Shown here piece after piece: positions 16,601-28,994 of a stretch of 64,000 bases of DNA (position 1 is the first letter of the stretch; every line of letters starts with the position of its first letter). Both the position numbers and the translations under genes were made by a program. The notes under the pieces are model-generated. The model made no database searches. It saw only the letters and a program-made list of their open reading frames with translations, and was not told where the DNA came from. The DNA is taken from contig JAUQQP010000044.1 in NCBI GenBank assembly GCA_030549855.1, positions 432,196 through 496,195 on the forward strand. Direction: 5' to 3'. This DNA comes from Cyanobacteriota bacterium SRBZ.bins.94.201705. Lineage in GTDB: Bacteria > Cyanobacteriota > Cyanobacteriia > Cyanobacteriales > Cyanobacteriaceae.

Positions 16601-16778
16601 AATTTTCCCCACTTACTCATCCTGTCTACTAAACCATCATCATAGTCCCACTTATTGTCATGCCGGGCCAAAATTTTCACCTAGTGCCGTCAATAATCAT
16701 TTCCAGATGAGGATTTCCCCACTCCATCCTCAACGCCAATGGGCTAGTCCTACCAAAACCATTTATACCTATGCCCAT
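16601..16778 (-). pseudogene. Internally deleted gapdh remnant (ArsJ-associated GAPDH)
   Basis: From ATG 16778, behind an AGGAGA ribosome-binding site, the frame reads a GAPDH amino end, MGIGINGFGRTSPLALRMEW. It then jumps, after about 25 residues, to a GAPDH carboxyl end: a MIIDGTR block, a one-base shift, then VKILARHDNKWDYDDGLVDRM, corresponding to the VKxxAWYDNEWGY end of the family. Some 270 residues, including the catalytic Cys, are missing. Several conserved residues in the retained parts are also changed. In intact operons this enzyme makes 1-arseno-3-phosphoglycerate for ArsJ. The ends of this remnant run straight into the arsJ remnant. Confidence 0.72.
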
Positions 16779-17044
16779 AGTCTTCTCCTACTGTCATTAC
16801 TTCCATTGTCCCCCAACTGGACTCTCTTTGGTTTAAGGAGAGGTTAATATTTCTCTTGCCCCGGATTGGTTAGCCTCTTGCCTCTCCATCATGCTCTACT
16901 TGCCCCAAACAGTTGCAATTATTTTTCTTTTGGGTTATTCTTTATAATCAAAAAGATGATAATATTTTGCAATAGTTTTGGTGAAAGGGAGAGTAGGGTA
17001 TTGCTCCTTTCTATTTTTTTACAAGAAAGTCCAAGAGGTAGATT
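16779..17044. other. Intergenic region between gapdh remnant and hydrolase
   Basis: 266 bases between divergent units. AT-rich, with ATAATCAAAAAGATGATAAT near 16946-16965, an imperfect inverted repeat that could be a leftover operator of the decayed arsenic operon or part of the hydrolase promoter. No complete arsR-like gene is visible. Confidence 0.3.
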
Positions 17045-17815
17045 ATGGGTACGAAGCCAGAAGTAGTGTGGCTCAACACTAACCCCTATCTGAGCAGATT
17101 TAATCTGCCAGTTATTAAATATTTGTCGCAATATATGGACGTGGCTCATTGGGAATATGAGCTAACAGAAGACGAAAGCACCTCCCACCAGTTGGCTATT
17201 CAATTGTTGGATGACTATCTGGGATTGTTGAAAAAGCCAGTGCATCTGGTGGGGCACAGCACCTGTGGTTTTTTAGGACTACAATATGCTAGCAGGTATC
17301 CAGAAAAGGTGAAATCTCTGACAATACTGGGGGTAGGCGTTAACCCCGCCATAGACTGGGTGGGATATTATTACCTGCTACGACGCCATTTCAAATGCCC
17401 CCAGGAGGCAATTCTTAACCATGTGGGGAGATGTTTATTTGGCTATCGAAATCCATACTATCAAAAGTCGTTGGTGAAACTGTTACAAAAGGCACTGGTT
17501 TACTCTCTCTCCCCCCACTCATTGTATCAACGGCACAGTAGTTTTCCTGTTAAGACTATAAAGCCGCCGCTGATGGTGTGTGGTAGCAGGGGAGATCAAA
17601 TTGTATCATGGACAGAGATAGAAAAGTGGGAGTTGTATCTTAAACCAGGAGACTGTATTTATCAATGTCCAGGAGGATTACACTTCTTCCACTATTTTTA
17701 CCCCCAGTGGCTAGGGGAAAGGATATTGGATTTTTGGATTTCCCTGGGAGAGTATATTCCTAAAGGAGACAACTTTAAGAAGAATTTTCTGGCAACTTCC
17801 AGCCCAAACGGGTAG
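17045..17815 (+). CDS. Alpha/beta-hydrolase-fold protein
   Basis: Alpha/beta hydrolase of 256 residues. The nucleophile elbow is VHLVGHSTCGFLG with Ser72; the position two after Ser is Cys followed by Gly, so it deviates from the usual GxSxG. A likely catalytic Asp sits in CGSRGDQIVSW and His in CPGGLHFFHYF. The oxyanion/cap region includes RRHFKCPQEAI. The substrate is unknown; esterase or lactonase-type activity is possible. Its 3' end overlaps the convergent metalloprotease gene by 41 bases. The ATG follows an AAGTCCAAGAGG stretch. Confidence 0.82.
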   Translation: MGTKPEVVWLNTNPYLSRFNLPVIKYLSQYMDVAHWEYELTEDESTSHQLAIQLLDDYLGLLKKPVHLVGHSTCGFLGLQYASRYPEKVKSLTILGVGVNPAIDWVGYYYLLRRHFKCPQEAILNHVGRCLFGYRNPYYQKSLVKLLQKALVYSLSPHSLYQRHSSFPVKTIKPPLMVCGSRGDQIVSWTEIEKWELYLKPGDCIYQCPGGLHFFHYFYPQWLGERILDFWISLGEYIPKGDNFKKNFLATSSPNG

Positions 17816-18542
17816 GTTGCTGGTAGACCCTTTTAAGGGTGTTAATGTCCCTGAAGGAAATGGTGGGGATGTCTCGGGTGTGGGCATGGTACATTATATC
17901 CTCAGGATTGGGACTGTGCCCCCATATACCCAAGGCATGTCCTAACTCGTGGGTAATGTTGCTTTCCAGGTAGTCCAGATTCTGATGGGGATTGACACGG
18001 ATAATCATCTTGTGCCGTAGTCGGGAATCTTGCAGGTAAAATTGTACGGTGGTGATAGCCGCAGCTGCCCTAGGTAGGTCAAATAATCCTGTTTCTGGAT
18101 TTACCCTCAGCCTCCCCAGTGGTGGCGGTTGACGGTAGATGAGAATGTCAGCCTTTTCGGGATTGTCTGTTTCCTGAAGGGGGATATAACTATTCCAGGC
18201 AGCTATGGCCTTTTTCCCTGCCTCTACCCACTGTTGGAAGGCTTTAGCCGCCGAGGGAGAGAGGTTTAAGGGAGGGGATTGGAGATACACCTTTACGGGA
18301 AAATCATACCAGATTAGAGCCCCCACCGGATGGGACTGGAGATGGTCAAAATAATCCTCCTGGTTGTCACTATGCCAAGAAACAAGAGTAGGAGGCAAGG
18401 GATGGGGCTTTAGGGGAGGCAGAGACACCCTATCCCCCTTTGACCAACCTTTTTGACCTGTTAAGACTATGAGTAAACAGACTGAAACCAGAAGGGGAAG
18501 TAGGGAAAACCGTCTTTTTAACAACTGCAATTTCCTTAACAT
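17775..18542 (-). CDS. Exported matrixin-like zinc metalloprotease
   Basis: 255-residue protein with a basic N-terminus and hydrophobic segment (about 12-30) that looks like a signal peptide or anchor, a Pro-rich linker, and a metzincin-type domain. The zinc site is HELGHALGIWGH (198-209), followed by NPEDIMYHAHT, which supplies the Met-turn. The third His is one residue further on than in the strict HExxHxxGxxH spacing, a variant I believe occurs in bacterial matrixin-like proteins. It would act outside the cytoplasmic membrane; targets are unknown. It overlaps the convergent hydrolase gene at its 3' end and is divergent from ftsH. Confidence 0.82.
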   Translation of the reverse strand: MLRKLQLLKRRFSLLPLLVSVCLLIVLTGQKGWSKGDRVSLPPLKPHPLPPTLVSWHSDNQEDYFDHLQSHPVGALIWYDFPVKVYLQSPPLNLSPSAAKAFQQWVEAGKKAIAAWNSYIPLQETDNPEKADILIYRQPPPLGRLRVNPETGLFDLPRAAAAITTVQFYLQDSRLRHKMIIRVNPHQNLDYLESNITHELGHALGIWGHSPNPEDIMYHAHTRDIPTISFRDINTLKRVYQQPTRLGWKLPENSS

Positions 18543-18629
18543 AAGTTAACATAGAAATTAATAGGGACAAAGAGCAAAAAAGGCTTGTTGATAAAATAAA
18601 CAGAAAGATAAAAGGAGGCTATAACAAGG

Positions 18630-20477
18630 GTGAACAGGAATAACAAAAAATGGCGTAACGTCGGACTGTATGCCATTCTAGCGGTAGTGGTAATAGCCCT
18701 GGGCACTGCCTTTTTAGATCGGCCTCAGGGCAGCCAGTCCACTTGGAAGTATAGCGAGTTTCTCCAACAAGTACAGCAAGACAAGGTAGAAAGAGTAAGC
18801 ATTACAGCAGATCGCACCCAGGCCATTGCTACCGCCAAGGATGGGCAAAGATACCTAGTAAACCTACCAGAAGATCCCGAACTAATTGACATCCTCACCC
18901 AAAACGGGGTAGACATAGCCGTTTTACCCCAAAGTGACGACAGTTTCTGGCTCAGAGCCCTCAGTAGTCTGTTCTTCCCAGTCCTGTTGTTAGTAGGTTT
19001 ATTTGTATTATTACGTAGAGCAGCCAATGGACCAGGCTCCCAAGCCATGAATTTTGGCAAATCCCGGGCAAGGGTACAGATGGAGCCCCAAACCCAGGTA
19101 ACCTTTAACGACGTGGCTGGGATAGACCAGGCCAAACTGGAATTGGCAGAGGTAGTGGACTTCTTGAAAAATGGTGAACGGTTTACGGCAGTAGGAGCGA
19201 AAATTCCCAAGGGGGTACTGTTGGTAGGGCCTCCGGGCACTGGTAAAACTCTCCTGGCTAAAGCTGTGGCGGGAGAAGCAGGTGTCCCCTTCTTTAGCAT
19301 CTCTGGCTCAGAATTTGTGGAAATGTTCGTGGGGGTAGGCGCCTCCAGAGTCAGGGATTTGTTTGAACAGGCCAAGCAAAATGCCCCCTGTATCGTCTTC
19401 ATCGATGAGATTGACGCCGTAGGTAGGCAGAGAGGCGCTGGTTTAGGTGGTGGCAACGACGAAAGAGAACAAACCCTCAACCAACTCCTCACAGAAATGG
19501 ACGGTTTCGAGGGTAATACGGGGGTAATTGTTATAGCCGCTACCAACCGTCCAGACGTATTAGATCCAGCCCTGTTGCGTCCAGGACGTTTTGACCGTCA
19601 AATCGTAGTAGATCGTCCTGACTATGCCGGCCGTTGCGAAATTCTCAAAGTCCATGCCCGTGGTAAGAGTCTGGCCAGCGATGTGGACTTGGAAAAAATT
19701 GCCCGCCGTACCCCAGGTTTCACCGGTGCCGACTTGGCTAACCTCCTCAACGAGGCTGCTATTCTGGCTGCCCGCCGTAATCTGACGGAAATCACCATGA
19801 ATGAAATCAACGACGCCATTGAGCGGGTTTTGGCCGGGCCAGAGAAGAAAAACCGGGTAATGAGCCAGAAACGCAAAGAATTAGTAGCCTACCACGAGGC
19901 TGGCCACGCCCTAGTTGGGGCACTACTCCCTGACTATGACCCCATTCAGAAGATCAGTATAATCCCCCGTGGTCGTGCCGGTGGTCTTACCTGGTTCACC
20001 CCCAGTGAAGACCGTATGGAATCCGGTTTGTACTCTCGAGCCTATCTAGAAAACCAAATGACCGTTGCCCTCGGTGGCCGTGCGGCAGAGGAAATCGTCT
20101 TCGGCGAGGAGGAAATTACCACCGGTGCTTCCAACGACCTACAACAGGTTACCAGAGTAGCTCGACAAATGGTCACCCGTTTCGGGATGAGCGAGCGTTT
20201 GGGGCCTGTAGCCCTGGGCCGTCAAAATGGTAGTATCTTTTTGGGCCGGGAAATTGCCTCTGACCGCGACTATTCTGATGCTACAGCAGCAGCTATAGAC
20301 GAAGAAGTGAAGAAGATGGTAGACAAGGCCTATCAGAGGGCAAAACAGATTCTCCTAGAAAACCGTGAAATTCTTGACAAATTGGCCCAGATGCTCATGG
20401 AGAAAGAAACCGTAGACGGAGAAGAATTGCAACAGTTGCTAGATAGCAGTGATGTGAAACTGGCCACTGTTGTCTAG
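18630..20477 (+). CDS. ftsH: ATP-dependent zinc metalloprotease FtsH
   Basis: Membrane-anchored AAA protease. Cyanobacterial FtsH hexamers degrade damaged photosystem II D1 protein and other thylakoid proteins. The 615-residue sequence has a first membrane helix at about 10-28, a lumenal segment, a second helix near 108-127, Walker A GPPGTGKT at 200-207, Walker [10 protein letters not shown], the SRH region [19 protein letters not shown], and the protease site HEAGH at 422-426. The closest resemblance I see is to the FtsH2 (Slr0228) type. It starts at GTG, with AAAGGAGG about 12 bases upstream. A strong terminator follows. Confidence 0.96.
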   Translation: MNRNNKKWRNVGLYAILAVVVIALGTAFLDRPQGSQSTWKYSEFLQQVQQDKVERVSITADRTQAIATAKDGQRYLVNLPEDPELIDILTQNGVDIAVLPQSDDSFWLRALSSLFFPVLLLVGLFVLLRRAANGPGSQAMNFGKSRARVQMEPQTQVTFNDVAGIDQAKLELAEVVDFLKNGERFTAVGAKIPKGVLLVGPPGTGKTLLAKAVAGEAGVPFFSISGSEFVEMFVGVGASRVRDLFEQAKQNAPCIVFIDEIDAVGRQRGAGLGGGNDEREQTLNQLLTEMDGFEGNTGVIVIAATNRPDVLDPALLRPGRFDRQIVVDRPDYAGRCEILKVHARGKSLASDVDLEKIARRTPGFTGADLANLLNEAAILAARRNLTEITMNEINDAIERVLAGPEKKNRVMSQKRKELVAYHEAGHALVGALLPDYDPIQKISIIPRGRAGGLTWFTPSEDRMESGLYSRAYLENQMTVALGGRAAEEIVFGEEEITTGASNDLQQVTRVARQMVTRFGMSERLGPVALGRQNGSIFLGREIASDRDYSDATAAAIDEEVKKMVDKAYQRAKQILLENREILDKLAQMLMEKETVDGEELQQLLDSSDVKLATVV

Positions 20478-20506
20478 GAGGCAACGGGTTTATCAGATAA
20501 CCAACA

Positions 20507-20539
20507 GCGGGGGATTCTTTCAATCCCCGCCTTTTTTTT
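20507..20539. terminator. Terminator between convergent ftsH and bioB
   Basis: GCGGGGGATT pairs with AATCCCCGC around a short loop, with a run of eight T on the plus strand. It ends ftsH and may serve bioB from the other side. Confidence 0.8.
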
Positions 20540-20554
20540 GTGACAGTCACTCAA

Positions 20555-21643
20555 TTAACGGACATTCACCGGTGCTTCCCCTCCTTCCAACCCCAATTCC
20601 GCTAACATAGCATGATCCTCTTCTGGGGGTTGGCCAAGGGTAGTCAGGTAGTTGCCAATTAGCATGGCATTAATGCCCGACTTCAGCCCTTGTTTTTGCC
20701 ATTGCCCCAACACCGCCTCTCTTCCCCCAGCATAGCGGAGGATTTGAGTAGGGAGGATAAAGCGGAAAATAGCAATGGTTTTCAGGGCTTCCAGGGGGTT
20801 TAACTTGGGAAGATGACCTAGAGGCGTCCCTTCTCTGGGATTGAGGAAATTAATAGGCACCGACTCCACTTCCAATTCCCTAAGGGCTAAGGCCAAATCC
20901 ACCCTGTCTTCCCAGGATTCCCCCATGCCAATTATACCACCAGTGCAGGCTTGAATCCCCACCGCCTTGAGATTCTTAACAGTTTCCACTCGATCTTGCC
21001 AGGTGTGGGTGGTGACAATATTCTTATAAAAATTGGCAGAGGACTCCAGGTTATGATTATAACGGGTAACACCAGCCTCTTTAAGAGCCCTGGCCTGTTC
21101 TAAAGTCAACTCTCCCAAAGCACAACAAGGCTTGAGACTAGTCTGGGCAATAATGTCTCTGACGGCTGCCAGTATTTCCTCAAATTCCTTCTTCTTGGGA
21201 CTATTATACTTTGGCCCTCTCCCTTGAGACACCAAACAAAAACGCCTCGCCCCAGCCGCCTCTGCCGCCAATGCCGCTGCCAGGATTTCCTCACGGGATT
21301 TAAGCCCATAAATAGGGACATCCTTACCCGGGTGATGGGCAGATTGGGCACAGAAACTGCAATTTTCTGAACAGTTGCCCGACTTGATGTTCATTATGCT
21401 ACAAAGGTCCACCACATTGCCGCAACAAGCCCGCCGGATGCGATCGGCATGTTCGCACAACAGGAGGATATTGTCTTCCCCTTCGATTTCCGTCAGCCGT
21501 AGTGCCTCCTCCCTATTCAACCGATAGCCACCAATAATCCTCTCACTCAGCTGTTGCAACCACTGTTCCAACTCCCTTTTAGGACAGTTTCTTACGTCTA
21601 TACCACTCACCAGCGTCCTCTCTCTCCTAATACTACAAGCCAT
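20555..21643 (-). CDS. bioB: Biotin synthase
   Basis: Radical SAM enzyme that inserts sulfur into dethiobiotin, the last step of biotin synthesis. The 362-residue protein has the cluster-binding CSENCSFC (Cys91, Cys95, Cys98) in MNIKSGNCSENCSFCAQSAH, then YNHNLESS and CTGGIIGMGES, all BioB hallmarks, with the cluster-II Arg in RYAGGRE. The N-terminal 40 residues are slightly longer than the E. coli enzyme. No other bio gene is nearby. The gene is transcribed towards ftsH. Confidence 0.95.
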   Translation of the reverse strand: MACSIRRERTLVSGIDVRNCPKRELEQWLQQLSERIIGGYRLNREEALRLTEIEGEDNILLLCEHADRIRRACCGNVVDLCSIMNIKSGNCSENCSFCAQSAHHPGKDVPIYGLKSREEILAAALAAEAAGARRFCLVSQGRGPKYNSPKKKEFEEILAAVRDIIAQTSLKPCCALGELTLEQARALKEAGVTRYNHNLESSANFYKNIVTTHTWQDRVETVKNLKAVGIQACTGGIIGMGESWEDRVDLALALRELEVESVPINFLNPREGTPLGHLPKLNPLEALKTIAIFRFILPTQILRYAGGREAVLGQWQKQGLKSGINAMLIGNYLTTLGQPPEEDHAMLAELGLEGGEAPVNVR

Positions 21644-21721
21644 GGATTATATCAAAAGGGGACACGGAGACGGCCCTCTGGCTCATCCCCATTATCCCCT
21701 ACGTGTATATATCTAAGCTCC

Positions 21722-24481
<2,760 letters not shown>

Positions 24482-24595
24482 TTATCTCCTCATTGCATCT
24501 AGATTAAATCCTTTTGGCATCTGATGGTCACTTTGTTAAAATTTATTACAGTTAGTTCCCCTTATTCTCAGTTTTTTCTAAACTGTCCTTACACC

Positions 24596-25603
24596 ATGAC
24601 CAATGGCCCCCTAGAACGGTTGGGAGTAGTCACTATCGGACGCAATGAGGGAGAAAGGCTAGTAGAGTGCTTAAAATCCCTCCAAAAACTGTTACCACCC
24701 ACCGTCCCTGTAGTATATGTAGATTCAGGCTCCACCGATGGTAGCCCAGAAACCGCCCGAAAGTTCGGCTATACCGTCCTCCCCCTAGATAGTTCCATCC
24801 CCTTTACTGCTGCCCGAGGCCGTAATACTGGGTGGAAATACCTAGTGGAACACTACCCCCACCTGGAGTACATTCAATTCCTCGACGGAGACTGTGAGTT
24901 GTTGCCCCACTGGTTGGAATCCGCCGTTTCCCGTCTGCAGGAAAACCCCCAGTTGGCAGTAGTCTGTGGCAGGGTTAAGGAGAAGTACCCCCACAAATCC
25001 GTATACAATCTCCTCATGGACATGGAGTGGAATACCCCCGTTGGTGAGGCTTTGTACTGCGGCGGCAATGCCCTTATCCGTGTAGAAGCCCTCAAACAGG
25101 TGGACGGATACAATTCTAGCCTAATCTGTGGGGAAGAGCCAGATATGTGCCTTCGTTTGCGGCAGAGAGGATGGAAAATTGAGCGCCTCCCCATAGATAT
25201 GGTCAGACATGATGGCGCTGTGTATCATTTTAGCCAGTGGTGGCGGAGAATGGTCCGTGGCGGTTGGGCCGTAGCCCAAGGTTTTCACCTTCATGGCCGC
25301 CCCCCCGAAAACTATAAAAAAAAGGAACTTTTTAGCGGCTTTTTCTGGGGCTTTTTTCTGCCTTTTTTCGCCGTATTTCTTGCTCCTTTTTCCAGTTATT
25401 ATAGCCTATTTTTGCTATTAGGATACCCAGCCCTCTTTTTTAAAATTTTCCTATCTCGTCGTAAATTTGATACCAGTAATAGACATGCTTTTATATATGC
25501 TTACTGGTGTGTTATATCAAAGTTTCCCCAGGCTATCGGCCAGACAAAATACTTGCTTACCCTCCTTAAAAGAGATAGAGTAAACATAATTGAATACAAA
25601 TAG
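24596..25603 (+). CDS. Glycosyltransferase family 2
   Basis: GT-A glycosyltransferase of 335 residues, starting at the ATG at 24596, because the upstream 24 codons look non-structural and the catalytic fold begins at LGVVTIGRNEGE. VYVDSGSTDGSPE binds the nucleotide sugar; FLDGDCELLPHWLE holds the DxD-like motif; CGGNALIRVEALKQVDGY and EPDMCLRLRQRGWKI are typical acceptor-side motifs. Two membrane helices lie near the C-terminus (about 245-290), so it acts at the cytoplasmic face of a membrane, probably in exopolysaccharide or glycolipid assembly. Sugar and acceptor are unknown. Confidence 0.88.
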   Translation: MTNGPLERLGVVTIGRNEGERLVECLKSLQKLLPPTVPVVYVDSGSTDGSPETARKFGYTVLPLDSSIPFTAARGRNTGWKYLVEHYPHLEYIQFLDGDCELLPHWLESAVSRLQENPQLAVVCGRVKEKYPHKSVYNLLMDMEWNTPVGEALYCGGNALIRVEALKQVDGYNSSLICGEEPDMCLRLRQRGWKIERLPIDMVRHDGAVYHFSQWWRRMVRGGWAVAQGFHLHGRPPENYKKKELFSGFFWGFFLPFFAVFLAPFSSYYSLFLLLGYPALFFKIFLSRRKFDTSNRHAFIYAYWCVISKFPQAIGQTKYLLTLLKRDRVNIIEYK

Positions 25604-25608
25604 AAAAA

Positions 25609-26472
25609 TCAAAAAGCCATGATTTTGCTAATCATAGACTTTGCTTGGGAAAGATAGCCACCCCCAAAAAGATTAAAATGATTGAGGATGTGATACAGAT
25701 TATAAATCACCTTCCGTTGTTGATAGCCAGCATCTAACGGATATTCCTGATTGTAGGCTTGGTAGAAAACCGGCGAGAAACCCCCAAATAATTCCGTCAT
25801 GGCAATATCCGCCTCCCTGTCCCCATAATAGAAAGCAGGATCAAATATTACAGGCGTACCATCTTTAGTAAAAGAGGCATTGCCACCCCACAAATCCCCA
25901 TGGAGAGGCGAAGGGTGTGGCTGTCTATTTCGCAGACAATCCCTAATCTTCTCAATTATCTTCCCAATGTCGAAGTTGGCGCCTCTGCCATTGGCCAATT
26001 CCAGTTGGTAGCCAATTCTTTTCTCAGCAAAAAAATCCGCCCAATTATCGCACCAATCGTTGATTTGCGGGGTTGAACCAATAGTATTATTCATTTTCCA
26101 ACCAAAACGTGTCTCTTTCTCGCATTTATGCAGTTGTGCTAGTTTTTTCCCCATCATTTGCCACGAATGACTATTGCCTCCCCCTAACTCCAAATATTCC
26201 AACACTAGATAACTCTGATTCCCCGCCACCCCATAACAGATAGGCTTCGGCACTAGAATAGTATTAGTATCATAGATTTCCCGCAAGCCTTCCGCCTCCG
26301 CCACAAACATATCTAGGCTAGAGGCATTATTCACCTTCACAAAGTAGCTTTTTCCCTCCCCCACCAGTCTATAAGCTTGATTGATACAACCGCCTCCCAG
26401 TGAATGCCGATGACGCAAGTTAAACTCTTCCTGAGTACTTCTACTTATAGCGTCACAAATTTCTGACCACAT
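25609..26472 (-). CDS. Fructosamine-3-kinase-family protein
   Basis: Kinase-fold protein of 287 residues. The family is visible from LGGGCINQAYRL (glycine loop), YFVKVNN (Lys), the LVLEYLELGG hinge, and the catalytic HGDLWGGNASF with the later FDPAFYYGDREADIAMTELFGG metal-binding block. Family members phosphorylate fructosamine or ribulosamine groups on glycated proteins, starting their repair. This activity is inferred from homology. The gene is convergent with the glycosyltransferase, with only five bases between the stops. Confidence 0.9.
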   Translation of the reverse strand: MWSEICDAISRSTQEEFNLRHRHSLGGGCINQAYRLVGEGKSYFVKVNNASSLDMFVAEAEGLREIYDTNTILVPKPICYGVAGNQSYLVLEYLELGGGNSHSWQMMGKKLAQLHKCEKETRFGWKMNNTIGSTPQINDWCDNWADFFAEKRIGYQLELANGRGANFDIGKIIEKIRDCLRNRQPHPSPLHGDLWGGNASFTKDGTPVIFDPAFYYGDREADIAMTELFGGFSPVFYQAYNQEYPLDAGYQQRKVIYNLYHILNHFNLFGGGYLSQAKSMISKIMAF

Positions 26473-26600
26473 TATCCTACTTTTGTCCCCTATTTACCAA
26501 AAACTCCAATCCTACCCACAAACAGTAGATTATGATAAACCATATCCCACCACTATAGTACAGATTTACACAACTACAGGCCTATAATTCTAAGCCTCTA

Positions 26601-27254
26601 CTATACAACTATCGTCCAGTGGCGAGGAGAAGACTGATAAATCTCCGCATTAAGCCATCCCACCGCCTCTGCTATACCTCTAACCTCATCCACTGTCAAA
26701 GCCGCATGGAGAGAATTTCTAAACAGCTGTTTCTGACGAGGGGAATAATCCAGATTAGCCTCTGCTACTATCCTCTCAATCTCCGCCTCACAACTTGGAC
26801 GCACTAAGTCTCTTATCAGAATAGCACCACCAGGCTTAATAAGACGATTAATTTCCCGAAACAAGTCCAAGGGGTTGGGAATGTGATGTACTAAACTGTT
26901 AGAGATGATAATATCAAAACTGTTATCCGGATAGGGGAGATTCTTGGCATCAGCCAGCTGCAGGGTAATTTGAGAAGACTTGCCTGCCGCCTGGATGTTT
27001 CTTTCTGCTATCGCCAACATTGAGGCTGCTAAATCCACCGCCACAATTTCCCATCCAGGACGTAGAGAAGCTAAAATGACTGGAATACGAGCAGTACCTG
27101 TCCCCAAGTCTAACACTTTTTTGTACCCCTTATCCCCCAACTTGCTGGCTAACAGGGCAAAGTCTGTGTTAACTTCTGTAAAGTCCATGCTGTCATATTC
27201 TTCCGCCTCCTGGGGGTCATCCATCACTTCTGGTTCTAAAATACGTTCTATCAT
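26601..27254 (-). CDS. Class I SAM-dependent methyltransferase
   Basis: 217-residue methyltransferase with motif I VLDLGTGTARIPVIL (about 48-62), an acidic residue in IVAVDLAASML, FDIIISNSLVHHIPNP and LIKPGGAILIRDLV. It is of the UbiE/COQ5-like type; the substrate is not evident. It lies upstream of the fructosamine-kinase gene on the same strand with a 128-base gap, and the large gene-free region begins beyond its start. Confidence 0.85.
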   Translation of the reverse strand: MIERILEPEVMDDPQEAEEYDSMDFTEVNTDFALLASKLGDKGYKKVLDLGTGTARIPVILASLRPGWEIVAVDLAASMLAIAERNIQAAGKSSQITLQLADAKNLPYPDNSFDIIISNSLVHHIPNPLDLFREINRLIKPGGAILIRDLVRPSCEAEIERIVAEANLDYSPRQKQLFRNSLHAALTVDEVRGIAEAVGWLNAEIYQSSPRHWTIVV

Positions 27255-28994
27255 GACTGATGATGACTACTAGTCCCTTTTAGTCTTTATTGTTGTCTGT
27301 TATGGTTTTTGGGACTATTGTAACTTCTCTTTCCCCCCTTTTTTTCCAGGCATACAAAAAACCTATGACAACACACCCTATTTCCCCACGCCACCTATGA
27401 AACACAGATAAATTAGAGCTAACACAGGTAAACTAGACAAAAAAAGATACATCCTGGCATTATACTCTCCTGCCGGTGTATTTTTTTCCTGTGACGACAG
27501 TTACAAGAATAAACCTGCTTAATACAACCCCCAATCAAATGACATAACCCCACTGGAAAAAAATCATTTCTCTAACATCTATGGGCACAATACTATACAA
27601 AAGAATGAATTTTATCCTCACCTAAAAGGATAGTACAGTAAAACCGGCAACAGTAATTTATCCCGTTTACCCCTGTCAATGATAAACCCCGTCAAACCCT
27701 CGAAAAAAACACTAAAATTCCCCACAATTTTAGGCCATGGATTAAAACGATAAGCCTCCCCCTAGCGTCTACAGATATACCTAATAAAAAAAGCATCCAA
27801 AATCCCTTACAAATACTCCATGACAAACCTCCCTACTCTCCCCCTCCCCACAGCAAACTTTCCCGCCAAAATCCAGAAAAACCACCCTATTAATTTTGCA
27901 CTATAAATACGAATGTTTGCCGTTTTTTGCTGCCGCTGTCTCTGTCACAAACAGGAAAAATAGTCTGGTATTCTCCTCTAAGAAACCTATCGACAACCGT
28001 AAAAATCTGTAGTTTTCTTGCTTTTAGCTAATGGATTGACCCCTAGGCGACACCTCCTTGCAAATGTGTTGGTTTATGGCATGATATTTAGAATTTTATC
28101 CCCTGTTTTTGACATCTGGTTACCCATTTTCCCCATTGGATTTCTATAGTATTGCTGACTGTTTATTGTTTATATTTTTTTATTGCTTATATTCTCTTTT
28201 CCCCATGGGAGATAGTTACTTTGCCGAATCCCTATATATTGTCTTTCCCCCTATGGGATACTATACTTGCTTTATCGAATTTGTCATACTGTCTCTCTGT
28301 GTGGAAGACTTGCTTTGCCGAATTATTTATATTGTCTGCCTATTTAGAAGACTTGCTTTGGCGAATTCAAAGATAAATCCAATTCACAGTCGCCGGCTTC
28401 ATCTGCCTCACTCCCTGTAAACCTACTGTGGTTTTTCATGAGAAACAATCCCGGGAAAACCTCATGAATCTCCCGGAAACTCACAAGAAGCCATTAAGCC
28501 GCAAACGGCATTGTCTATAAGGAAAGTTTAAGTAAATACACCGGAAAAACTCTAGAAATTCACAGGAAAAGGACAAATAAAAGCCTTTAATCAGCTGCCA
28601 ACTGGAATTCCAGCCTCACTTATACACATCCTGAAAACACACATCCTAAAAAAAGCGATAGCATGTAGGAGAGTACAAAATGGCTATTCCAGGGGTTAAA
28701 ATAAGCCTGGTATATGACCTAGTCAAGATGCTTACCATAGTTGTATTATAAATACTTTCTGTCTACCACCCCTGTCTTCTGCCACCCCATCGTAAATTTA
28801 ATTGTAAACAAATATATCTTAGGGATGTATTTAGTGTGTTAGACATCCCATTTAAATCCCCCACCCTCCTTATCCATGTTTCAACAGCCAAATAAAGCCG
28901 GTGACTATAGTATTTGTTGATTTATCATCAAATATCATAAATCGCCAGCATATTCCTGATTACTAAATAGTGCCAAGTGTGGTATTTTTAGCAG
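27255..28994. other. 1.7-kb gene-free region
   Basis: No convincing gene on either strand. AT-rich and C-run-rich sequence. The only structure I see is the degenerate tandem repeat near 28.2-28.37 kb and an inverted repeat TCATGAG...CTCATGA around a TCCCGGGA palindrome at about 28436-28467. The ORF of about 100 codons across the repeat has no coding features. Confidence 0.5.
28219..28366. repeat. Degenerate tandem repeat, about 43-51 bp period
   Basis: The block CTTTGCCGAAT recurs at 28219, 28270 (CTTTATCGAAT), 28313 and 28356 (CTTTGGCGAAT). Between consecutive blocks a second element ATATTGTCT or ATACTGTCT recurs. Spacings are 51, 43 and 43 bases. The last two units also share GAAGACTTG before the block. 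The copies are diverged, so this is an old tandem duplication or a series of protein-binding sites. Confidence 0.65.

Noticed and set aside
18725-19546. 273-codon ORF antisense to ftsH
   Set aside because: Shadow of the ftsH frame, Ser/Thr/Leu-rich as expected for a complementary frame, without its own start signals.
28109-28420. ORF of 103 codons across the tandem repeat
   Set aside because: Its translation is driven by the repeat and by low-complexity T-rich DNA; no ribosome-binding site and no recognisable domain. Treated as non-coding.
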